A DNA stretch of 64,000 bases, taken from NCBI RefSeq assembly GCF_000284595.1, contig NC_017671.1:839001-903000 (forward strand). The letters are read 5' to 3'. Positions 1 to 7,043 of the stretch are shown piece by piece; position 1 is the stretch's first letter, and every line of letters starts with the position of its first letter. This stretch comes from Stenotrophomonas maltophilia D457 (GTDB taxonomy: Bacteria > Pseudomonadota > Gammaproteobacteria > Xanthomonadales > Xanthomonadaceae). Under the pieces are notes generated by a model. The model saw nothing but the letters and a program-made list of their open reading frames with translations. It had not been told where the DNA came from and ran no database searches. Made by a program: the position numbers and the translations under genes.

Positions 1-1
1 G

Positions 2-697
2 ATGGATGTACTCAGTTCGCAGGCCGGCATGGCCGGCTACAAGGCCGCGCTGATTGCCGCCGAACGCGCGCCGCGCTTCTTCCCGATGCTGACCACCGCC
101 GCTGGCACCGTGCGACCGGCCAAGGTGCTGGTGATCGGTGCCGGCGTGGCGGGCCTGCAGGCCATCGCCACCGCGCGGCGCCTCGGTGCACAGGTGGAAG
201 GTTTCGATGTGCGCCCGGAAACCCGCGAGCAGATCCAGTCACTGGGTGCGCGCTTCCTCGATCTTGGCGTGAGCGCGGCCGGTGAAGGCGGCTACGCGCG
301 TGCGTTGACCGACGAGGAGCGCGCCGAGCAGCAGCGTCGGCTGGCCGACCACCTGCGCGGCGTGGACGTGGTGATCTGCACGGCTGCCGTACCCGGTCGG
401 CCGGCGCCGACCATCGTGACCGCCGCGATGGTGGAGGGCATGGCCACCGGCAGCGTCATTGTCGATCTGGCGGCCGAGAGCGGCGGCAACTGTGCACTGA
501 CCCAGCCGGGGCACTGCATCGAACACCAGGGCGTGACCATCGATGGTCCGCTGGGCCTGGCCAGTCGCGGCGCGACCCAGGCCAGTGAGATGTATGCGCG
601 CAACCTGCTCAACTTCGTTGCGCTGTTCGTGCGAGAGGGGCGGCTCGGTTTCGACTGGGACGACGAGCTGCTGGCAAAGACGCGCTGGCAGGCATGA
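2..697 (+). CDS. pntAA: NAD(P) transhydrogenase subunit alpha part 1 (5' truncated by window edge)
   Basis: This is the C-terminal 231 residues of the NAD(H)-binding subunit of the proton-translocating transhydrogenase, which passes hydride from NADH to NADP+ using the proton gradient. A Rossmann motif GAGVAGLQA lies near the start of the visible part, followed by FDVRPE, where the dinucleotide fold binds the adenine ribose. The segments TAAVPGRPAP and VDLAAESGGNC are typical of the alanine dehydrogenase/PNT family. The reading frame is open to the window edge, so the ATG at base 2 is internal and not the true start. The alpha subunit is split: the membrane part (pntAB) is a separate gene about 1.6 kb downstream, after an antisense three-gene cassette. 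A perfect palindrome begins 8 bases after the stop. Confidence 0.93.
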   Translation: MDVLSSQAGMAGYKAALIAAERAPRFFPMLTTAAGTVRPAKVLVIGAGVAGLQAIATARRLGAQVEGFDVRPETREQIQSLGARFLDLGVSAAGEGGYARALTDEERAEQQRRLADHLRGVDVVICTAAVPGRPAPTIVTAAMVEGMATGSVIVDLAAESGGNCALTQPGHCIEHQGVTIDGPLGLASRGATQASEMYARNLLNFVALFVREGRLGFDWDDELLAKTRWQA

Positions 698-704
698 ATG
701 ACGT

Positions 705-745
705 GGGGTCAGATCCCTTTGCCTCTGGCAAAGGGATCTGACCCC
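705..745. repeat. GGGGTCAGATCC-type palindrome, copy 1
   Basis: Two perfect 19-base arms (705-723 and 727-745) are separated by three bases, forming a strong hairpin just after the pntAA stop. Similar palindromes sit after pntB, ilvE and the thioredoxin-like gene. It could end or stabilise transcripts. There is no T-run, so it is not a classical terminator. Confidence 0.85.
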
Positions 746-770
746 GATCTCCCGCAATCTGCCAGGGGGC

Positions 771-804
771 GGATCCCTTTGCGTCAGCAACGGGCTCTGA
801 CCCC
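771..804. repeat. Degenerate GGGGTCAGATCC-type element
   Basis: The arms GGATCCCTTTGC and GGGCTCTGACCCC are recognisable but no longer pair perfectly. It lies between the copy-1 palindrome and the 3' end of the DUF3106 gene, so the two converging transcripts are separated by two copies of the same family. Confidence 0.5.
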
Positions 805-817
805 GTTCCCCGGGGCC

Positions 818-1270
818 TTACCGCGGCTTCGCCGGCGGCGGGTTGTCGCGCACCCAGTCCCGGCGCTGCTCCGGCGTCATCTGCGACCAGCGCTCGCGCA
901 GCGCGTCGCGCTGTGCCGGCGGCATGTTGCGCATCTGCCCGAACAGGGCGCGTGCCTGTTCACGCTGTTCCGGGCTCATGTGCTCGAAGCGGCGCAGGCC
1001 GCGGCGGGCCTTGTCGCGCTCCTCCGGGCTCATCGATTGCCAGCGCTGGCCGTGCGAGAGCATGCGCTGGCGCTGGCCGGCATCAGCGCTGTTCCAACGG
1101 TCGCGCAGCGGCGCCAGCAGGGACTCTCGCTGGGATTCGCTCAATTGCTCCCACGCAGGCAATGGCGCGACCGGTGCGGCAGGGGCGGGCGTGGCGTTCT
1201 GCGCCAGCGCCGGAACGGCCGGCAGCAGCGCCAGGGTCAACAGCAGTGGCAGGGCAAGCAGTCGGGACAT
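818..1270 (-). CDS. DUF3106 domain periplasmic protein
   Basis: A 150-residue protein with a Sec signal peptide (about residues 1-23, ending PALA before QN), so probably periplasmic. The mature part is highly charged. After about residue 66 it is built from short helical repeats of about 20 residues, each starting with M(S/P/T)PEQR or a close variant (MSPEERD, MSPEQRE, MPPAQRD, MTPEQRR). This pattern is typical of DUF3106. Function is unknown. The gene starts 3 bases after the stop of the small membrane-protein gene, so it is the last gene of an operon led by an ECF sigma factor. By analogy with other heat-repeat-like periplasmic partners of ECF systems it might sense or buffer an envelope signal, but that is inference. 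Confidence 0.75.
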   Translation of the reverse strand: MSRLLALPLLLTLALLPAVPALAQNATPAPAAPVAPLPAWEQLSESQRESLLAPLRDRWNSADAGQRQRMLSHGQRWQSMSPEERDKARRGLRRFEHMSPEQREQARALFGQMRNMPPAQRDALRERWSQMTPEQRRDWVRDNPPPAKPR

Positions 1271-1273
1271 GAT

Positions 1274-1603
1274 TTACTCCATCGCCAGGTCGGTATCGCC
1301 CAGCCACAGGTACAGATCTGGATTCTCGTCGTAGAGCGCGCCGTTGTCTTCCACTGAAGCAAGCACGGGGTCCGGCGGCGGACCCGCAAGCGTGCCATGG
1401 CCGGTGAACTGCAGGCCGATGCCCAGTGCAACCACCAGTGAGCAGGCGCTGGCCAGCCACCAGCGCCAGCGCCCACGATGGGTGGTGGCCGTGGCGCCGT
1501 GGCGAGCTTGGTGCAGCCGGGCCAGCGTTGCCGGCGACAGCGCCTGCAGCGACTGCGCGTGCAGGCGGCGCAGGGTGTCATCGGAAGGCAGGGAGCGGTT
1601 CAC
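1274..1603 (-). CDS. Small single-pass membrane protein, putative anti-sigma factor
   Basis: A 109-residue protein with a cytoplasmic N-terminal stretch of about 45 residues, one hydrophobic segment near residues 49-66 and a short acidic periplasmic tail (DENPDLYLWLGDTDLAME). Its GTG start overlaps the sigma-factor stop (GTGA), which implies translational coupling and supports a partner role. It lacks the zinc-binding HxxxCxxC motif of ZAS-type anti-sigma factors, so anti-sigma function is inferred from context and topology only. The order sigma, one-pass membrane protein, DUF3106 protein resembles, as I recall it, the SbrIR-type loci of pseudomonads. Confidence 0.6.
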   Translation of the reverse strand: MNRSLPSDDTLRRLHAQSLQALSPATLARLHQARHGATATTHRGRWRWWLASACSLVVALGIGLQFTGHGTLAGPPPDPVLASVEDNGALYDENPDLYLWLGDTDLAME

Positions 1604-2190
1604 GGGTGGGTCTCCAGGTAGTCCTGCAGCGCCTGCCGGGCGCGTGCCAGATGGGTTTTTACCGCGCCTTCGCTGCAGCCCATGGCGCGGGCGGTGGTGG
1701 CCCCGTCCAGGTCCTGCAGCACGCGCAGGGTGAAGGCCTCGCGCTGGCGGGCGGGCAGGGTGCGCAACGCGTCCACCAGCTGCTGGTACTGCTGGCGCTG
1801 CTCATGTGCCTGTGCCGGGTCCGGGCCGGGATCGGCCCAGTCGATCTCGCCGCCTTCCGCGTCCTGGTTGTCGCGCCAGAACGGCAGGCGGAAGCGGCGC
1901 CGGCGCTGCAGGTCGATCACCCGGCGGCGCAGGATGCTCCAGAACAGCGGCGCCCATTCGGCGGCCGGCTTGTCGGTGTAATCCAGCATGCGCAGCAGCG
2001 CGTCCTGCACCGCATCCATGGCGTCTTCGCGCTGGCGCAGGCCGGCCTCGGCGAAGCGGAACGCACGCGGGCCGACGCTGGCCAGGAATGCCTCCAGCGA
2101 TGCCGGCAGGGCATCGGTCTCGGCGCTCGGGGGGGCGGGGCTGCTCACCAGCACAGGGTACGGTTCCTCGCTCGGGGTCACCATCGACAA
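1600..2190 (-). CDS. ECF-type RNA polymerase sigma factor
   Basis: A 196-residue sigma-70 family protein with only regions 2 and 4. Region 2 spans about residues 35-98 (EDAMDAVQDALLRML, then FWSILRRRVIDLQRRRR, which would contact the -10 element). Region 4 spans about 140-190, with LPARQREAFTLRVLQDLD and the helix-turn-helix TARAMGCSEGAVKTHLARAR. The N-terminal 30 residues are proline-rich and atypical; a downstream start cannot be excluded. It is the first gene of a three-gene minus-strand operon and is divergent from pntAB, with 92 bases between them. ECF sigma factors usually activate their own operon; no -35/-10 of that type could be assigned with confidence. Confidence 0.88.
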   Translation of the reverse strand: MSMVTPSEEPYPVLVSSPAPPSAETDALPASLEAFLASVGPRAFRFAEAGLRQREDAMDAVQDALLRMLDYTDKPAAEWAPLFWSILRRRVIDLQRRRRFRLPFWRDNQDAEGGEIDWADPGPDPAQAHEQRQQYQQLVDALRTLPARQREAFTLRVLQDLDGATTARAMGCSEGAVKTHLARARQALQDYLETHP

Positions 2191-2282
2191 CGCGTGAGCG
2201 GCGCTCCGGTTGACGCCGGGTGCGCGCCGGGTTCAGCCCATGGTTATGATGGGCCGACGAAGACAGAGCAGGAGCGTTGCCG

Positions 2283-2603
2283 GTGAGTGACGGGTTCGTA
2301 GCGCTGTACATCTTCATGCTGGCGGCCATCGCCGGCCACGTGATCATTTCGCGGGTGCCGGTGATCCTGCATACCCCGCTGATGTCGGGCTCCAACTTCA
2401 TCCACGGCATCGTGCTGATCGGCGCGATGGTGGTACTGGGGCATGCGCAGACGCCGCTGGAGAAGGCACTGGGCTTCCTGGCCGTGGTGCTCGGCGCCGG
2501 CAATGCCGCCGGTGGCTACGTGGTCACCGCGCGCATGCTGGAAATGTTCAAGCCGAGCGCGCCCAGGGGCGGCAAGGACGAACCGAAGGAGCCGCAGGCT
2601 TGA
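2283..2603 (+). CDS. pntAB: NAD(P) transhydrogenase subunit alpha part 2
   Basis: A 106-residue membrane subunit of the transhydrogenase, with about three hydrophobic helices (VALYIFMLAAIAGHVII, NFIHGIVLIGAMVVL, LGFLAVVLGAGNAAGGYVV). It forms part of the proton channel with PntB. An in-frame TTG exists at 2277, but the AGGAG at 2270-2274 sits only two bases from it and eight bases from the GTG at 2283, so GTG 2283 is preferred. The stop overlaps the TTG start of pntB (TTGA), so the two subunits are translationally coupled. It is separated from pntAA by an antisense operon and therefore must have its own promoter in the 92-base divergent region, or depend on read-through. Confidence 0.92.
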   Translation: MSDGFVALYIFMLAAIAGHVIISRVPVILHTPLMSGSNFIHGIVLIGAMVVLGHAQTPLEKALGFLAVVLGAGNAAGGYVVTARMLEMFKPSAPRGGKDEPKEPQA

Positions 2604-4060
2604 ACATCAGCACCGTCGAACTGCTCGACTGGCTGGTCAAGGCCAGCTACCTGGTCGCCGCTACGCTGTTCCTGCTCGGCCTGCAGCGCATGGCCTCGCC
2701 GCTGACCGCACGCAGCGGCATCCGCTGGGCCGGGCTGGGCATGCTGCTGGCCACCGCGGCCACCTTCTTCCTGCCCGAACTGCACAACGTGCCGTTGATC
2801 CTGGTGGCACTGCTGCTGGGTGCGGGCCTAGCCTGGTGGTCGGCCGGCAAGGTTGCCATCACCGACATGCCGCAGATGGTGGCGCTGTACAACGGCATGG
2901 GCGGCGGCTCGGCGGCGGCGATCGGCGCGGTGGAACTGCTGCGCTATGCCTTCCTGGCCCACCGCGATACCAGCCACTGGAGCGCGCAGGCGCTGGCCGA
3001 CCTGGCCGCGCGCCAGCCGTCCGGCACGATGCTGCTGCTGGCGGTGGTCGGCGCGGCGATCGGCGCGGTGTCGCTGTCCGGCTCGGTGATCGCCTGGGCC
3101 AAGCTGGATGGACGGCTGGACAAGCGCGTGACCTGGCCCGGCCAGCAGGTGATGAACCTGCTGGTGGCGCTGGCGGTGGTGGTGCTGGCGATCATCGCGG
3201 CCAGTACGCTCAGTGCCTGGGCAATCGTCGCCTTCTTCGTGCTGGCACTGGCGCTGGGCGTGCTGATGACGCTGCCGATCGGCGGTGCCGACATGCCGGT
3301 GGTGATCTCGCTGTACAACGCGTTCACCGGCCTGGCAGTGTCGTTCGAAGGTTATGTGCTGGGCAACGAGGCGCTGATCATCGCCGGCATGATGGTCGGC
3401 GCGGCCGGCATCCTGCTGACCCGGCTGATGGCCAAGGCGATGAACCGGCCGATCCGCAACGTGCTGTTCTCCAACTTCGGCGGCGGTGCTGGTGGCGAAG
3501 CGCAGGCGATCAGCGGCGCGCAGAAGCCGATCGAAGCCCCGGATGTCGCGGCGATGATGGCCTACGCCGAACGCGTGGTGATCGTGCCTGGATACGGCAT
3601 GGCCGTGGCCCAGGCCCAGCACAAGATCTGGGAACTGGCGCAGCGGCTGGGCCAGCGCGGGGTGAAGGTGAAGTTCGCCATCCACCCGGTCGCCGGGCGC
3701 ATGCCCGGGCACATGAACGTACTGCTGGCCGAAGCGGGCGTGCCCTACGACCTGATCGCCGACATGGATGACATCAATCCGGAGTTCGCCAACACCGACG
3801 TGGTACTGGTGATCGGTGCCAACGACGTGGTCAATCCGGTCGCGCGTACTGATCCGGCCAGCCCGATCTACGGCATGCCGGTGCTGGACGTGGTCAACGC
3901 GCGCAACGTGGTGGTGATCAAGCGCGGCAAGGGCACCGGCTTCGCCGGTATCGAGAATGCGCTGTTCTACGCTGACAATACCCGCATGCTCTATGGCGAC
4001 GGCGCCGAAGCGGCCGCCTCGCTGGTGAGCGAGCTGAAGGCGCTCGACGGCGGGCATTGA
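2600..4060 (+). CDS. pntB: NAD(P) transhydrogenase subunit beta
   Basis: A 486-residue subunit. Residues 1-290 carry about eight or nine membrane helices for proton translocation, and the C-terminal domain (about 310-486) binds NADP(H). The NADP-loop motif VPGYGMAVAQAQ is at residues 329-340. Further family motifs are NVLFSNFGGG (about 287) and VLVIGANDVVNPVAR. Length matches the family (about 460-490). The start is TTG at 2600, overlapping the pntAB stop. The enzyme makes NADPH for biosynthesis and redox defence. A degenerate palindrome and a 79-bp tandem repeat array follow the stop. Confidence 0.95.
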   Translation: MNISTVELLDWLVKASYLVAATLFLLGLQRMASPLTARSGIRWAGLGMLLATAATFFLPELHNVPLILVALLLGAGLAWWSAGKVAITDMPQMVALYNGMGGGSAAAIGAVELLRYAFLAHRDTSHWSAQALADLAARQPSGTMLLLAVVGAAIGAVSLSGSVIAWAKLDGRLDKRVTWPGQQVMNLLVALAVVVLAIIAASTLSAWAIVAFFVLALALGVLMTLPIGGADMPVVISLYNAFTGLAVSFEGYVLGNEALIIAGMMVGAAGILLTRLMAKAMNRPIRNVLFSNFGGGAGGEAQAISGAQKPIEAPDVAAMMAYAERVVIVPGYGMAVAQAQHKIWELAQRLGQRGVKVKFAIHPVAGRMPGHMNVLLAEAGVPYDLIADMDDINPEFANTDVVLVIGANDVVNPVARTDPASPIYGMPVLDVVNARNVVVIKRGKGTGFAGIENALFYADNTRMLYGDGAEAAASLVSELKALDGGH

Positions 4061-4065
4061 AGACC

Positions 4066-4104
4066 GGGGTCGGATCCCTTTCCGCAGGACAGGGCTCTGA
4101 CCCC
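4066..4104. repeat. Degenerate GGGGTCAGATCC-type element after pntB
   Basis: The left arm GGGGTCGGATCCCTTT and right arm AGGGCTCTGACCCC are partly complementary around a nine-base loop. It starts 5 bases after the pntB stop, the same relative position as copy 1 after pntAA. Confidence 0.6.
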
Positions 4105-4106
4105 TT

Positions 4107-4288
4107 TGCCGGCCAGCGGCCGGCACTACCGGATCCGCGCGTGGCGGCTGCATCTGGTAGGTGCGGACCTGGGGCCGCGCGCTTTTGCCGGCCAGCGGCC
4201 GGCACTACCGGATCCGCGCGTGGTGGTTGCCTCTGGTAGGTGCGGGCCTTGGTCCGCACGCTTTTGCCGGCCAGCGGCCGGCACTACC
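4107..4288. repeat. SMAG-type REP array, 79-bp period, 2.3 copies
   Basis: The 24-base element TGCCGGCCAGCGGCCGGCAC plus TACC occurs at 4107-4130, 4186-4209 and 4265-4288, exactly 79 bases apart. Each is a GC-rich hairpin ending in CTAC (GTAG on the other strand), the hallmark of Stenotrophomonas GTAG REPs. Between them lies a second GTAG hairpin class (GGTAGGTGCGGACC..., 4157-4182 and 4236-4261) in the opposite orientation, so the array alternates A-B-A-B-A. Confidence 0.85.
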
Positions 4289-4320
4289 CCCCCATCCGCG
4301 CGTGGCGTGGATCTACGCGC

Positions 4321-4740
4321 TCAGCGCGCCAGCCAGGCGCCGACGACCACGGCCACGGCCAGCCACAGCCATTCCATCGCGCCATTGGCCAGGGTGATCA
4401 GGGTCCAGGCCAGGTGCGGGCCCATCCGCGTGGTGGCGTCCCACAGGTCCAGACCGATCGAGCCGCCCATCCAGGCGCTGGCGATGGCCCAGTTGGCCAC
4501 GGCGGCCACCAGCAGAGTGCCGAGCACGACCAGGGCGATGCGCAACCGGCCCGGGCCCAGTGTGCCCAGGCGCAGCATGAACACCAGTTCCAGGGCGGAC
4601 ACTACCGCCATCCAGCCGACCTGTCGGCCGGTCATCAGCGCCAGGACCATCCAGGCGAGGGGAGCAACAAGCAGACCCAGCAACAGCATGAGGGACCAGA
4701 GCCAGGTGACGGTCCTGGCACGCGTGGCAATGGAGGACAT
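4321..4740 (-). CDS. Hypothetical inner-membrane protein
   Basis: A 139-residue protein with four hydrophobic segments (about residues 11-36, 43-56, 67-87 and 110-135). No enzymatic motif is visible and I do not recognise the family. The ATG at 4740 is chosen over an upstream in-frame ATG at 4791 because an AGGGAGC ribosome site lies just before it and the protein then starts directly before the first helix. It is divergent from sufT and convergent with pntB, with the repeat array between, so it is probably monocistronic. Confidence 0.65.
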   Translation of the reverse strand: MSSIATRARTVTWLWSLMLLLGLLVAPLAWMVLALMTGRQVGWMAVVSALELVFMLRLGTLGPGRLRIALVVLGTLLVAAVANWAIASAWMGGSIGLDLWDATTRMGPHLAWTLITLANGAMEWLWLAVAVVVGAWLAR

Positions 4741-4862
4741 CGAAGCTCCCTGAAGATCACCCACAGGATACTGTGGTTTGCCGCAGTGCACCGGCGGTGC
4801 CGGGGCGGCTGGGCTAGAATGCCGTCTTGCGTGGCCCCGGCCACGGCCCCATATCGGTCCCC

Positions 4863-5414
4863 ATGTATTCCCGTAGCAGCGAACCTGTCCACTTCGAACG
4901 CGATTGCGAGGCCGTGATGGTCCCGCAGGGCGATACCGTGACCCTGCCTGCCGGCAGCTATGGGTACATCACCCAGGCGCTGGGCGGCAGCTATTCGGTG
5001 TTCGTCGAGGGCAACCTGTTCCGCATCGCCGGCAAGGACGGCGACGCCATCGGCAAGGAGGCGCCGGCACCGCTCGAGCTGCCGGCCGACGCCACCGATG
5101 AGCAGGTGGAACAACTGGTGTGGCAGCAGCTGCGCACCTGCTTCGACCCGGAGATTCCGGTCAACATCGTTGAACTGGGCCTGGTCTATGAAGTCGAGAT
5201 CAAGCATCTGGACGAAGGCAAGCGCGAGATCGACGTGAAGATGACCCTGACCGCACCGGGCTGTGGCATGGGCGAGATCCTGGTCGACGACGTGCGCAGC
5301 AAGCTTGAAATGATCCCGACGGTGGCCGAGGCCGACGTCGACCTGGTGTTCGACCCGCCGTGGAACCAGCACATGATGTCCGAGGCGGCGCGGCTCGAGA
5401 CCGGCATGCTTTGA
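4863..5414 (+). CDS. sufT: Putative Fe-S cluster assembly protein SufT
   Basis: A 183-residue protein. The N-terminal 70 residues (VMVPQGDTVTLPAGSYGYITQALGG) are specific to the SufT type. The C-terminal DUF59/MIP18 domain (about residues 80-175) has CFDPEIPVNIVELGLVYEV and the conserved cysteine segment LTAPGCGMGEILVDDV. DUF59 proteins help mature or repair Fe-S proteins. It is not next to other suf genes here; it lies 60 bases before ilvE, separated by a GTAG hairpin. The start ATG at 4863 was chosen over an upstream ATG at 4827 because the family begins close to this point. Confidence 0.88.
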   Translation: MYSRSSEPVHFERDCEAVMVPQGDTVTLPAGSYGYITQALGGSYSVFVEGNLFRIAGKDGDAIGKEAPAPLELPADATDEQVEQLVWQQLRTCFDPEIPVNIVELGLVYEVEIKHLDEGKREIDVKMTLTAPGCGMGEILVDDVRSKLEMIPTVAEADVDLVFDPPWNQHMMSEAARLETGML

Positions 5415-5418
5415 CCCA

Positions 5419-5449
5419 GGGCCCGCAGTGACGCGGGCCCGGCACTACC
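5419..5449. repeat. GTAG-edged hairpin between sufT and ilvE
   Basis: Arms GGGCCCGC (5419-5426) and GCGGGCCC (5433-5440) pair perfectly and are followed by GGCACTACC, i.e. GTAG on the minus strand. It is a SMAG-like element and may also act as a transcript end for sufT. Confidence 0.7.
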
Positions 5450-5473
5450 CGCAACCAGAACAGGAATCCTCCG

Positions 5474-6568
5474 GTGTCCCAGTCCATTCCCAGCTTCGCC
5501 GTCACCCGTTCGGACCACCCGCGCAGCGCTGAAGAGCGCGCCAAGATCCTGGAGAAGCCGGGCTTCGGCCTGCACTTCACCGATCACATGGTGGAAGTTC
5601 GCTGGGACAAGGATGCCGGCTGGCACAACGCCAGCGTGCGTGCCTACGGCCCGCTGCAGCTGGACCCGGCCGCGGCCGTGCTGCACTACGGCCAGGAGAT
5701 CTTCGAAGGCATCAAGGCCTACCGTCATGCTGACGGCTCGATCTGGACCTTCCGCCCGGATGCCAACGGCCGTCGCCTGCAGCGTTCGGCGCAGCGCCTG
5801 GCGCTGCCGGAACTGCCGGTGGAGATCTTCGTCGAATCGCTGAAGCAGCTGATCGCCGTCGACAGCGAGTGGGTGCCGTCGGCCGACGAGTCGAGCCTGT
5901 ACTTCCGCCCGTTCATGATCGGCGACGAAGCCTTCCTCGGCGTGCGCGGCGCGCACAAGGCCGGCTACTACGTCATCGCCAGCCCGGCCGGCCCGTACTT
6001 TGCCAAGGGCGTGGCCCCGGTGTCGATCTGGCTGTCCACCGAATACGCGCGCGCGGCCAAGGGCGGCACCGGCGCCGCCAAGTGCGGTGGCAACTACGCC
6101 GCCTCGCTGCTGCCGCAGCAGAAGGCGCAGGCGCAGGGCTGCTCGCAGGTGCTGTTCCTGGACCCGGTCGAAGGCAAGTACCTGGAAGAACTGGGCGGCA
6201 TGAACGTGTTCCTGGTCTACAAGGACGGCACGCTGGTCACCCCGGAACTGTCCGGCAGCATCCTCGAGGGCATCACCCGCGAGAGCATCCTGCAGCTGGC
6301 GCGCGACCGTGGCATGAAGGTCGAAGAGCGCAAGGTCAGCATCGACGAGTGGAAGGACGGCGTGGCCTCCGGTGCGATCAGCGAAGTGTTTGCCTGTGGC
6401 ACTGCGGCGGTGGTCACCCCGATCGGCCAGCTGAAGGGCGAGGGTTTCTCGGTGGGCGACATCAACGCGCCGGCCGGCGAAGTGACCATGTCGCTGCGCA
6501 AGGAACTGACCGACATCCAGTACGGCCGCCTGCCGGACCGGCACAACTGGCTGGTCAAGCTGGGCTGA
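5474..6568 (+). CDS. ilvE: Branched-chain amino-acid aminotransferase
   Basis: A 364-residue fold-type IV PLP enzyme that transfers the amino group between glutamate and the keto acids of leucine, isoleucine and valine. The likely PLP lysine is K203 in AAKCGGNYAAS. Other family segments are FEGIKAYRHADGSIWTFRP (about 77-95) and SLYFRPFMIG (141-150). The length fits the larger, eukaryote-like BCAT subgroup (about 360 residues) rather than the 310-residue enterobacterial IlvE. The start is GTG at 5474. A clear rho-independent terminator follows 53 bases after the stop, so it ends its transcript here. Confidence 0.95.
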   Translation: MSQSIPSFAVTRSDHPRSAEERAKILEKPGFGLHFTDHMVEVRWDKDAGWHNASVRAYGPLQLDPAAAVLHYGQEIFEGIKAYRHADGSIWTFRPDANGRRLQRSAQRLALPELPVEIFVESLKQLIAVDSEWVPSADESSLYFRPFMIGDEAFLGVRGAHKAGYYVIASPAGPYFAKGVAPVSIWLSTEYARAAKGGTGAAKCGGNYAASLLPQQKAQAQGCSQVLFLDPVEGKYLEELGGMNVFLVYKDGTLVTPELSGSILEGITRESILQLARDRGMKVEERKVSIDEWKDGVASGAISEVFACGTAAVVTPIGQLKGEGFSVGDINAPAGEVTMSLRKELTDIQYGRLPDRHNWLVKLG

Positions 6569-6620
6569 TCGCCCGCACCGGGTTGTAGACCCGAGCGCGC
6601 GCTCGGCTGCGTTGTTCCTG

Positions 6621-6647
6621 GAAAGCCCGTCCCTGTGACGGGCTTTC
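6621..6647 (+). terminator. Rho-independent terminator after ilvE
   Basis: A perfect 10-bp stem, GAAAGCCCGT and ACGGGCTTTC, with a seven-base loop. The U-rich part lies inside the 3' arm. Confidence 0.8.
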
Positions 6648-6661
6648 TGCGTTGTGGACAG

Positions 6662-6714
6662 GTGGGTGGGGTCAGATCCCTTTTCCGTGGGAAAAGGGAT
6701 CTGACCCCACCCAC
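6662..6714. repeat. GGGGTCAGATCC-type palindrome, copy with 25-bp arms
   Basis: Arms 6662-6686 and 6690-6714 are perfectly complementary with a GTG loop. It is the longest and best-conserved member of the family in the window and lies just after the ilvE terminator. Confidence 0.88.
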
Positions 6715-7043
6715 TCCGACCCCGAATCGGCGGATGCCGATGTCGGCAAAGTCATCGCAGGACAGGTGATGACCCAGTCAGGTGTGTGCAGGAGATGAGA
6801 AAGTTCCTTCACCTTCACAAACCCTCGACCCGGGAAGTCTCAGAACGAACATTTCATCTTGCTGAAAAGACGCTGAAAATCTTGTGGTGTCCGGTTTTGG
6901 TCATTAGCGTCATCTGCACGGCGGATCGATAGGGGGATCCGCTGACTCGCCGGACTTCGAACCTCGCCAACGCAAGCCAGCCCATGGTTCGGGCCGGTGC
7001 TTCTGCCGATTCCGGCATTCACACCACTAGAAAGGGAAATACG

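Larger units (their letters stand above)
6569..7043. other. Intergenic region ilvE to S8 protease
   Basis: A 475-base spacer. It holds the ilvE terminator, a decayed GTAG hairpin (GTAGACCCGAGC... near 6585), the perfect 25-bp palindrome, and a weak inverted repeat GTCATC...GATGAC at 6749-6771. About 330 bases of lower-GC sequence (6715-7043) precede the protease and probably hold its promoter and control sites, but no operator could be assigned. Confidence 0.6.

Noticed and set aside
2..4. ATG at base 2 as the pntAA start
   Set aside because: The protein begins in the middle of the family, so the gene extends beyond the window.
818..2190. ECF cassette as a recent mobile insertion in the pnt operon
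   Set aside because: No terminal repeats, transposase or composition shift was seen, so only the unusual order is reported.
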